Source: Gammaproteobacteria bacterium (lineage in GTDB: Bacteria > Aquificota > Aquificia > Aquificales > QOAS01). From it: a stretch of DNA of 13,522 nucleotides. Shown piece by piece: positions 6,857-13,522 of this stretch (its first letter is position 1; each line of letters starts with the position of its first letter). A program made the position numbers and the translations under genes. Location of the stretch: assembly GCA_003972855.1 (NCBI GenBank), contig QOAS01000049.1:1-13522 (forward strand), in the 5' to 3' direction. A model generated the notes under the pieces. It saw only the letters and a program-made list of their open reading frames with translations, had not been told where the DNA came from and searched no databases.

Positions 6857-7042
6857 TTAAATCCCATTCTCTCCGTTTTCAAGACTAAGCTTTCCGCCGT
6901 ATTTTTTCAAAAAATCCAAAGCCTGCAAGATTTTCTTTTGCTCTTCCGCCTTCTCTTGGAGAATTTTAACCGCTTCTTCTAAGTTTTTTGCCTTTATTTT
7001 TATCTCAATGTCTTCGGGAATTTCTATTATTACAACTCCCAT
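6857..7042 (-). CDS. Small coiled-coil protein, putative antitoxin partner of the PIN protein
   Basis: 61 residues from ATG 7042. A short beta-like N-terminus (VVIIEIP) is followed by a highly charged helix with heptad-like leucines (about residues 15-45, including LEEAVKILQEKAEEQK), ending in GGKLSLENG. This recalls small antitoxins that accompany PIN toxins, though I cannot place it in a named family. A longer form from TTG 7075 would add 11 residues and overlap the RND stop; I prefer ATG because the extra residues look non-coding and the TTG form would begin inside the transporter's end. The ATG lies in a CCCAATGGG inverted repeat (7038-7046). The stop is 2 bp before the PIN start, so the two are surely co-translated. 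Confidence 0.65.
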   Translation of the reverse strand: MGVVIIEIPEDIEIKIKAKNLEEAVKILQEKAEEQKKILQALDFLKKYGGKLSLENGENGI

Positions 7043-7064
7043 TGGGAAAATAATTAAAAGGGAA

Positions 7065-10000
7065 TTAAACCCCAAATCCTAACCTTTCCTTTATCCTGCT
7101 AATTACATAATAGAAAATGGGAACGTAAACGAGGGTTAGGAAAGTTCCAACCAAAAGTCCACCTATTGCAACCCAAGCCAAGGGGGCGAGCCTTTCCAGT
7201 CCGACCGCCTTTTGCATTGCTATGGGAATCAATCCCGCTATGGTTGCGAAGGCGGTCATTAAAACGGGACGGGTTCTAACCTTTACCGCCTCAACAACCG
7301 CCTTTTTGAGGTCTCCAAACTTCTTTAGATATTCCTCCGCAAAGTCAATTAGCAGAATGGCGTTTCTGATAATTATTCCCGAAACCAAAATCAGTCCCAT
7401 CATAGCGGGAGCGCATCGGTGCTGTCCTCCAAAGAGCAAGAACCACATACTACCCACCGCCGCAAGGGGTATGGAGAGGATTATCGCAAAAGGCGCGGAT
7501 AGGGATTCAAAGGCTACGACCAAGACCGCATAGGCAAATAGCGAACCTACCAAAAAGGCTATAGCCATTTTTGTTAAAGCTTCTTTCATCGTTCCCATTT
7601 CTCCTTTGTCAACTATATCCACCGAAGGTGGGAGTTCCTTTTTCAGCTTCGCGTTAATTTTGTGGGCTTGCTCTATTACCAACGAGGAGGGAGCGGTGTC
7701 CTTTTGAAGGGTAACGCTTATTGAATACTTAAGATTTTCTCTGGTTATTATCGGCGTGGTGGGAACTACGACTAACTTTCCCAACCGCTCAAGGGGAACC
7801 AAACCCCTTTGAGTTTTTATTAATACACCTTTTAGGTCTTCAATATCTTTTCTGTCCATTTCGGTTAGTTTAACCTTAACCGCCAAAGGAGTTTCGTTGG
7901 GAATTACAAAAGAGGAGGAAACCTTTCCGTTTATTAGGGTAGCCAATTGGTTTGCCAACTCCACCAAGGTTATTCCGTAACGGTTCATCTCTTCAAAGTT
8001 AGGGATAAATCTCACTTCCAAGTTATCGGGCGCCCACCCTATGGTAACGGAAGAAGCCCCCTTTATGTTTCGGTAGGCGTAATAAAGCTTTTCCGCATAC
8101 GGATAAAGCTCTTCAAACCTATCGCCGACAATAATGGTATCAACCACACCCTTTATGGAAGAAAGGGGAGTAGCCCCTTGCGCGGTTACAGATATCTGTT
8201 TTACACCCTCTAAGGAACCTATCTTCTCCATTAAACGGTGTTCAATGTCCCACACACTCTCCTTTCGGTGGAAACGGTCTACATAAGTTAAAACTATTCG
8301 GGCTGTTTGAATATTTCCCCCACCTCCCAAGGTTATAACTCCCGGTTCCGTTCCAAAGGCGAGGTAATAGCGCTCTAAACCCTTCTTTTTCTCTTCCTCC
8401 AAGATGTTTACTATCTCTTTAGCAATCTCCCTTACTTTGTGGTAAGAATAATCCGCATCCAACCAAATTTGCCCGGTAAGAACCCCCGTATCCATAGGGG
8501 GCATGGTATCTTTTCCCAAAACGGGGATAACAAGTTTGGCGGACAACACAAATATGGAGAGGATACCCACCATGTAGAGGGGAAAAAGTTTGGGGTTTCT
8601 GACAAAGTTTTCCACTAAAGCTATGTAAAGATTTCTGAAGGGATAAACTATTACGGGAAAGATGTATTTTTCCACCCAAAGGTCTATCTTCAAAGGTTTT
8701 ACCTCCCCTTTACGGAAAATCCAATAGGCGAAGAGGGGTAAGAAGGTAACCGATACAAACCAAGAGACCCAGATGGCTATTATTAGGGTGGAAACCAAGA
8801 AGTGGAAAACCTTACCCGCATACCCTCCTACAAACAGAAGGGGAAACAAAACCGCGGTAATAGCCAAAGAACCGCCCGCAACCGCAAACATAACCTCCTT
8901 AGTTCCGTTTATAACCGCCTCCGTTAGCGACTCCTTTAATTCGGTAATGTGCCGTTCTATGTTTTCTAAAACCACAACCGCGTCATCCGCCAACATTGCG
9001 AGGGCAAGAATTAATCCCGTTTCGGAAACTATGTTGAATTCAATACCGAAAAGTTTCATAATTCCGACCGAACCGACATAGACAAAGGGGATGGAAAAGA
9101 TAACTCCCAGCGTTAGGCGGAAGTTTGCCAAGAAAACGAACATCACTATTAGGGTGAAAACAACCGCATCCCTTAGGACTTCCAACATATTGAAGAAAGA
9201 GGTTCGGGTAATGTTTTTCATAGAATCCGCAACTGTTACCTCTATTTCGGGAAACTCTTTTTTAAGGCGGGGAATAAAGGCTTCCACCTCCTCTATAGTT
9301 CTCAGGTAATCCCCATTTTCAAGCCTTTGAATAGCCAAGGCTACCGCTTCTTTTCCGTTGGCGAAGAAAAAGCTCTTAGGCTCCGCGTGACCTATTTTTA
9401 CCTCCGCTATATCGCCCAGTTTCAAAGAAGGGGTAACCCAAAGGTTTTTCAATTTTTCCACTTCCTCCGCCTGTCCCAAAAGTTTTACCGTCAATCGGTG
9501 GGAAGGGGAAACCAAAATCCCTACGGGGATATTCCTATTGGATTGGGATATAACGGATAAAACCTCGGTGGGGGAAAGTCCGTATTTCCTCAACTTTTGG
9601 AGGTCTAACTCTACCCTAACCTCTTTTTGGTATCCGCCGAAAACATCTACATTCCTAACGTGGGGAAGCCTCAAAAGTTCATCCCTTATGCGGTTTTCCG
9701 CAATCTCCCTGATATCGGCTAAGGAAAGCCCCGAACCCTCTTTGGGGGTTAAAGCCAAAATGATAACCGGCGGGGTTGAACTATCCTTTTTGAAAACCAA
9801 AGGTTGTTCCGTTCCCGGGGGAAGGGTTACCTTCTTTATCTCGTTAATAACATCCACAACCGCTTCATTTATATCCTTTCCGTATTCAAACTCCACATCT
9901 ATTGAGGAAACCCCATCGGAGGAAGTAGAGGTTATTCTCCTTACGAGGGATATTGTCTGAAGTCTTCTCTCAAGGGGTATGGTTACATATGTTGCCACCG

Positions 10001-10172
10001 TTTGGGCATCCGCACCGGGATATTTGGTTACAACAACCACGTGGGGTCTCTCTATATCGGGAAAGAGTTTTTTGGGAAGGGTAAAGTAACCGATAAAACC
10101 TAAAATTGCCAAAATTGCAAATATGGCAAAAACGAAATACTTTCTCCTAAAAACGAATTCAACAAAAGACAT
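7065..10172 (-). CDS. HAE1-type RND efflux transporter (AcrB family), orphan
   Basis: 1035 residues, the usual size for an inner-membrane RND pump that trades protons for export of hydrophobic compounds. The N-terminus (FVEFVFRRKYFVFAIFAIL) is the first membrane helix, followed by FPDIERPHVVV and PGADAQTV of the first periplasmic loop. The TM4 motif ADDAVVVLENIERH (395-408) carries Asp396 and Asp397, equivalent to AcrB Asp407/Asp408. TM10 reads SGIIIRNAILLIDF, with Arg936 in the place of AcrB Lys940. The DD pair puts it in the drug-type HAE1 group and not the metal-type HME group. Two repeats of six helices and two periplasmic halves are present. The loop before TM10, FGGQHRCAPAMMG, is less typical than the common MxMPAxMG. 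No membrane-fusion protein or TolC gene lies beside it. Upstream is lon (59 bp), downstream the putative antitoxin. Confidence 0.93.
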   Translation of the reverse strand: MSFVEFVFRRKYFVFAIFAILAILGFIGYFTLPKKLFPDIERPHVVVVTKYPGADAQTVATYVTIPLERRLQTISLVRRITSTSSDGVSSIDVEFEYGKDINEAVVDVINEIKKVTLPPGTEQPLVFKKDSSTPPVIILALTPKEGSGLSLADIREIAENRIRDELLRLPHVRNVDVFGGYQKEVRVELDLQKLRKYGLSPTEVLSVISQSNRNIPVGILVSPSHRLTVKLLGQAEEVEKLKNLWVTPSLKLGDIAEVKIGHAEPKSFFFANGKEAVALAIQRLENGDYLRTIEEVEAFIPRLKKEFPEIEVTVADSMKNITRTSFFNMLEVLRDAVVFTLIVMFVFLANFRLTLGVIFSIPFVYVGSVGIMKLFGIEFNIVSETGLILALAMLADDAVVVLENIERHITELKESLTEAVINGTKEVMFAVAGGSLAITAVLFPLLFVGGYAGKVFHFLVSTLIIAIWVSWFVSVTFLPLFAYWIFRKGEVKPLKIDLWVEKYIFPVIVYPFRNLYIALVENFVRNPKLFPLYMVGILSIFVLSAKLVIPVLGKDTMPPMDTGVLTGQIWLDADYSYHKVREIAKEIVNILEEEKKKGLERYYLAFGTEPGVITLGGGGNIQTARIVLTYVDRFHRKESVWDIEHRLMEKIGSLEGVKQISVTAQGATPLSSIKGVVDTIIVGDRFEELYPYAEKLYYAYRNIKGASSVTIGWAPDNLEVRFIPNFEEMNRYGITLVELANQLATLINGKVSSSFVIPNETPLAVKVKLTEMDRKDIEDLKGVLIKTQRGLVPLERLGKLVVVPTTPIITRENLKYSISVTLQKDTAPSSLVIEQAHKINAKLKKELPPSVDIVDKGEMGTMKEALTKMAIAFLVGSLFAYAVLVVAFESLSAPFAIILSIPLAAVGSMWFLLFGGQHRCAPAMMGLILVSGIIIRNAILLIDFAEEYLKKFGDLKKAVVEAVKVRTRPVLMTAFATIAGLIPIAMQKAVGLERLAPLAWVAIGGLLVGTFLTLVYVPIFYYVISRIKERLGFGV

Positions 10173-10231
10173 AGAAGGGTTATTTTAAGTCCGCCATTTT
10201 AAGCCTTTTAGAGGGGGAAACAAAAAGAGGA
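10173..10231 (-). other. lon-RND intergenic gap, no clear terminator
   Basis: Read on the minus strand this 59-bp gap contains a GTTTCCCCCTC tract (10211-10221) and two TTTTAAG copies (plus strand), but no strong hairpin followed by U-tract and no convincing Shine-Dalgarno before the RND ATG. Read-through from lon is likely. Confidence 0.4.
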
Positions 10232-12577
10232 TTAACGAACCAAGGCGAGGTCAAAAACTTGCTCAACATTTTCCACAAAGTGGAACTTCATCTTATCCCT
10301 TACAAACTCGGGAAGGTCTTCGGTTACCTCTTTTTCGTTTTCCTTAGGGAGGATAACCTCGTATATGCCCGCCCTTTTGGCGGCGAGGATTTTTTCCTTT
10401 ATTCCACCGACGGGTAAAACTTCCCCGGTCAAGGTTATTTCCCCCGTCATAGCCAAATCGTTTCTTACGGGGGTATCGGTAAATAGGGAGCGCAGGGCTG
10501 TAGCCAGAGCAATACCGGCGGAAGGTCCATCTTTGGGTATCGCCGCTTCGGGAACATGAATATGAACATCATACTCTTCAAACACTTTGGAATCTATGCC
10601 ATACTTTTCCGCGTTTGCCCTTATGTAGGAAAGGGCGGTTTGGGCGCTTTCTTTCATAACCTCTCCGAGTTTTCCGGTAAGGGTTAATTTACCCTTTCCT
10701 TTCATCTTAATGGCTTCTATGAACATAATTTCCCCACCCAATTCGGTCCAAGCCAAACCGGTAACAACTCCAACCATAGGTTTTTCCTTTTTGGAAGGCA
10801 CATATCGGGGAGTTCCCAAAAATTTTCTAACCGACTCGGGTGTAATTTTAAACGGAGGTTTTTCCCCTTCTAATTTCTTAACCGCCAATTTCCTTAAAAC
10901 CGCCGATATTTGGCGCTGAAGATTTCTAACTCCCGCCTCGTGGGTGTAACGCCTAATTATTTCCAAAAGGGCTTCGTCGGTGAATAAAACCTCCTCCCGT
11001 TTAAGCCCGTGTTGGGGAATAAGTTTGGGAATCAAATGTTTTTTTGCGATTTCTAATTTTTCCTCTTCCGAGTAACCCGAAAGTCTCAAGACCTCCATAC
11101 GGTCTAAAAGGGGAAGGGGAATAGTATCCAACCTATTGGCGGTGCAAATAAAAATAACCTCCGAAAGGTCAAAGGGAAGGTTTATGTAATGGTCCACAAA
11201 GTTTTTGTTCTGCTCGGGGTCTAAAACCTCCAAAAGGGCGGCGGCGGGGTCTCCTTGGAAGGAAACCGCCATTTTATCTATCTCGTCCAACATTAGGACG
11301 GGATTTTTTACCCCCGCCCTTTTTATGGCTTGCATAATCTTTCCGGGCATAGCACCGACGTAGGTCCTTCTGTGTCCCCTAATTTCAGCTTCATCCCTAA
11401 CGCCACCGAGGGAAATGCGGGCAAACTTCCTTCCTAAGGCTTTCGCTATTGAACGCCCCAACGAGGTTTTTCCCACACCGGGGGGACCCACAAATAGGAG
11501 AATGGGACCTTTGGTTTTACCCTTGGTTAGTTTTCTAACAGCCAAATATTCAATAATGCGCTCTTTTATTTTTTCTAGGTCGTAGTGGTCCTCATCTAGG
11601 ATTTTCTTTGCCCTTTCTAGGTCGTAGATATCCCTCGTTTTTTTATTCCAAGGTAAACTTAGGACCCAATCCAGCCAGGTTCTTAAAACCCCGGCTTCGG
11701 CACTATCTGGGTGGAGCCTTTCCAACCTTTCTATTTCTTTTTCTATTTGTTCTTTAATTTCCTTCGGTAATTTTAAAGCTTCCAGCTTCTTTTTGTATTC
11801 CTCAACCTCCGGGTTCTTTCCGACACCCAGCTCCTCCTGTATGGCTTTAAGCTGATGGCGTAAGAAATACTCTTTTTGCTCCTTTTCCATCGTCTTCCTT
11901 GCTTGTTCCCTTATCTTCTGTTGGATTTCCAATAGGTTGACTTCCCTATAAAGGTATTCATAAATCTTTTTCAAACGTTGTTTTACATCGGTAGTTTGTA
12001 AAAGTTCCAAAGCTTCTTCTGTTTTGAGTTCCAGCACGGAAGCGACGAGGTCGGTAAATTTAACCGGGTCCTCTAAGCTTTTAATCAGGTAAAGCAAATC
12101 CGGTAAAACTTTTTTACCTAACGCTACGGCGTTATCCAGAAGTTCCTTTATTTCCTGCAAAAGGGCTTTATCTTCCAGGGAAAGTTCCCCAATTCGTTCT
12201 TTTAGAACTTTAACTTTTGCAGTTATTGCATCGTCAAAAAAGTAATTCAAAGCCTCACCGCGGGATAAACCTTGGACTAAAACCTTTAATCGGTTATCTT
12301 CAACGGTTGCCACCCTCAAAATCTTAGCAACCGTCCCGAATTTGGAAATATCCTTTTCGTTAATTTCCTCCTTTTCCTTATCGTATTGAACAGGTAAAAA
12401 TAGCAATTTGTTCCCTTCCCATGCCCTTCTTACGGCTTCGACCGAAAAAGGTCTGCCGATAAAAAGGGGCATAACGGTATTGGGAAAAACGACCAAATCC
12501 CTAAGGGGAACGGTATTTAATAATATTTCCTCGGGAAGTTCTATTTTTTCGAAAATATTTCCTCCAATAAAAGCCAT
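10232..12577 (-). CDS. lon: ATP-dependent protease Lon (LonA)
   Basis: A complete LonA protease, a cytoplasmic hexamer that unfolds and degrades damaged and regulatory proteins. Numbering from a TTG at 12580 gives 782 residues; the ATG at 12577 gives 781 and is preferred. Domains in order: LON substrate domain (about 20-210, with VPLRDLVVFPNTVMPLFIGR), a coiled region to about 300, AAA+ module with Walker A GPPGVGKT (365-372), the LonA signature RGHRRTYVGAMPGK (401-414), Walker B VLMLDEID (428-435), and the C-terminal peptidase with PKDGPSAG (682-689, nucleophile Ser687) and GGIKEK (725-730, Lys730 as the catalytic Lys, 43 residues after Ser as in E. coli). It follows the flavoprotein gene by 32 bp; no promoter or clear Shine-Dalgarno is visible in that gap, so it may be co-transcribed. 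Its 5' half holds all five TCGA and CTAG sites of the native sequence. Confidence 0.97.
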   Translation of the reverse strand: MAFIGGNIFEKIELPEEILLNTVPLRDLVVFPNTVMPLFIGRPFSVEAVRRAWEGNKLLFLPVQYDKEKEEINEKDISKFGTVAKILRVATVEDNRLKVLVQGLSRGEALNYFFDDAITAKVKVLKERIGELSLEDKALLQEIKELLDNAVALGKKVLPDLLYLIKSLEDPVKFTDLVASVLELKTEEALELLQTTDVKQRLKKIYEYLYREVNLLEIQQKIREQARKTMEKEQKEYFLRHQLKAIQEELGVGKNPEVEEYKKKLEALKLPKEIKEQIEKEIERLERLHPDSAEAGVLRTWLDWVLSLPWNKKTRDIYDLERAKKILDEDHYDLEKIKERIIEYLAVRKLTKGKTKGPILLFVGPPGVGKTSLGRSIAKALGRKFARISLGGVRDEAEIRGHRRTYVGAMPGKIMQAIKRAGVKNPVLMLDEIDKMAVSFQGDPAAALLEVLDPEQNKNFVDHYINLPFDLSEVIFICTANRLDTIPLPLLDRMEVLRLSGYSEEEKLEIAKKHLIPKLIPQHGLKREEVLFTDEALLEIIRRYTHEAGVRNLQRQISAVLRKLAVKKLEGEKPPFKITPESVRKFLGTPRYVPSKKEKPMVGVVTGLAWTELGGEIMFIEAIKMKGKGKLTLTGKLGEVMKESAQTALSYIRANAEKYGIDSKVFEEYDVHIHVPEAAIPKDGPSAGIALATALRSLFTDTPVRNDLAMTGEITLTGEVLPVGGIKEKILAAKRAGIYEVILPKENEKEVTEDLPEFVRDKMKFHFVENVEQVFDLALVR

Positions 12578-12609
12578 CAAACTTTTAAATATAGGGAAAG
12601 GGAAGGAAA

Positions 12610-13522
12610 TTATTCCCCTTCTGTTAATTTCCTAAGCAGTTCTTTGACGGATATAATACCCTGTTCCTTCAATCTATAACCGTTGGCACCGCTTATAAAT
12701 ACTCCCTCCTCAACATCACCGAGGTATGCGGCACCTAAGCGGTCCGCTATGCAGAAACCGACCTTTTTAGCCTCCTCACCGTGGTTGCAAGGGATAACGC
12801 AATTGGAAACGCAACCTTTCCAGCCGTTGTATCCGCTGAGCAACTTCTCAATGAAAGGAGTTTTAACCACCCTGAGCGGAAACCCGACGGGGGATTTCAA
12901 AAGAATAATGTCGTCCTTCTCGGCGTTTAGGAGCAACCTTTTATAAACATCGGGAGCATCGCATTCGTGCGTAGCTATAAAGCGGGTGGCTATCTGCACA
13001 CCCGCCGCTCCCATAGAGAGGAACCTATCTATGTCCTTTTTATCCCAAATACCGCCGGCAACGATGACGGGAATATCCCCCCATTTTTTGGCTTCCTCCA
13101 ATACGGAGGGCAGTAGGTTTTCCAATTGATTTTCCGGCTTGAAGCAATCTTCGTATTTAAAACCTTGGTGTCCGCCGCTTAAAGGGCCTTCCAATATTAC
13201 CGCATCGGGCAGTCGGTTGTATTTCTTTTTCCAAGTTTTGGCTATCAACCTTAAAGCTCTGGCGGAGGATACTATCGGAACCAGAGCCACATCGGGGTAA
13301 TCTTTCGTGTATTCGGGCATTTTTAAGGGTAATCCCGCACCGGTAATAATCAGTTTTGCTCCGCCTTCGCAGGCAGCCCTTACGAGTTCTCCATAGTTGG
13401 TAACGGCGTAGAGTATATTAACACCTATAACGGCATCTTTACTTCCCGCTATATCGTATGCCATTTGCAGGATTTTTTTCAGGGCTTCGGGGGAGTTGGT
13501 ATTGTGCTCCCCTATCGGTCTT
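12610..13522 (-). CDS. Nitronate monooxygenase/FabK-like flavoprotein, 5' end outside window
   Basis: The frame is open to the right edge, so the gene begins beyond 13522; Met 13464 is internal because in-frame sequence upstream (RPIGEHNT...ALKKILQ) continues naturally. Using numbering from Met 13464, visible FMN-barrel features are IGVNILYAV (13-21), EGPLSGGHQGF (92-102, with His99 at the family's catalytic position), VIVAGGIWD (133-141) and GVQIATRFIATHECDA (155-170). These define the NPD family, which holds nitronate monooxygenases (detoxifying alkyl nitronates) and FabK enoyl-ACP reductases. The C-terminal region GWKGCVSNCVIPCNHG plus Cys238 gives four cysteines (218, 222, 226, 238) followed by VFISGANGYRL, a layout I recall from epsilonproteobacterial and Aquificota members; Cys role is unknown. 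About 55-60 N-terminal residues are missing by family length. It leads the minus-strand string seen here. Confidence 0.88.
   Translation of the reverse strand, partial: RPIGEHNTNSPEALKKILQMAYDIAGSKDAVIGVNILYAVTNYGELVRAACEGGAKLIITGAGLPLKMPEYTKDYPDVALVPIVSSARALRLIAKTWKKKYNRLPDAVILEGPLSGGHQGFKYEDCFKPENQLENLLPSVLEEAKKWGDIPVIVAGGIWDKKDIDRFLSMGAAGVQIATRFIATHECDAPDVYKRLLLNAEKDDIILLKSPVGFPLRVVKTPFIEKLLSGYNGWKGCVSNCVIPCNHGEEAKKVGFCIADRLGAAYLGDVEEGVFISGANGYRLKEQGIISVKELLRKLTEGE

Noticed and set aside
7043..7075. TTG-started longer form of the putative antitoxin
   Set aside because: It overlaps the RND stop and adds an unlikely hydrophobic lead; ATG 7042 gives a compact protein.
8773..9960. Long open frames on the plus strand opposite the RND gene
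   Set aside because: They are shadows of the RND frame, low in protein-like pattern, without Shine-Dalgarno sites or recognisable domains.

Overview
The window looks like a piece of chromosome from a thermophilic bacterium, most likely of the phylum Aquificota. This rests on the overall feel of the proteins (rich in Lys, Glu, Ile and Val, poor in Gln), mid-forties GC, frequent AGG/AGA arginine and ATA isoleucine codons, very tight gene packing and mixed-function gene strings. The taxonomic call is an inference; there is no rRNA or other decisive marker. Positions 1 to about 203 do not belong with the rest. They are about 70% GC, encode nothing recognisable, and abut a fabG gene cut off in its coding sequence. 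They look like a chimeric join or a foreign insertion.

The plus strand (about 204-6400) reads as one tightly packed run: the C-terminal end of fabG (fatty-acid synthesis), an NAD(P)-dependent aldehyde dehydrogenase, a stand-alone ParB-N-domain protein, a LabA/NYN-type PIN-like nuclease with a probable membrane-binding tail, the membrane insertase yidC, and the prenyl-FMN decarboxylase ubiD (quinone biosynthesis). The minus strand (about 6390-13522) is transcribed toward it: a nitronate monooxygenase/FabK-like flavoprotein (cut by the window's right edge), the Lon protease, an orphan HAE1-type RND efflux transporter, and a two-gene unit of a small coiled-coil protein and a PIN-domain protein with a degenerate active site. 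The two strings converge and overlap by 11 bp at ubiD/PIN.

Most genes are housekeeping, and I see no full defence system, CRISPR array, IS element, tRNA or rRNA. The most unusual signals are not genes. (1) A pyrimidine tract of the form TTTCCC(C)TTT sits at or just after the stop codon in six intergenic gaps on both strands. (2) Several 4-bp palindromes (GATC, GTAC, GGCC, TCGA, CTAG) are almost absent from the native 13.3 kb, yet four of the five occur in the 203-bp GC-rich leader. (3) Nested inverted repeats could hide the yidC ribosome-binding site. The best candidates for an undescribed partnership are the ParB-like/NYN-nuclease pair just before yidC and the degenerate PIN pair after the RND gene.

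No gap between genes exceeds about 60 bp outside the leader, so there are no long unexplained intergenic regions.
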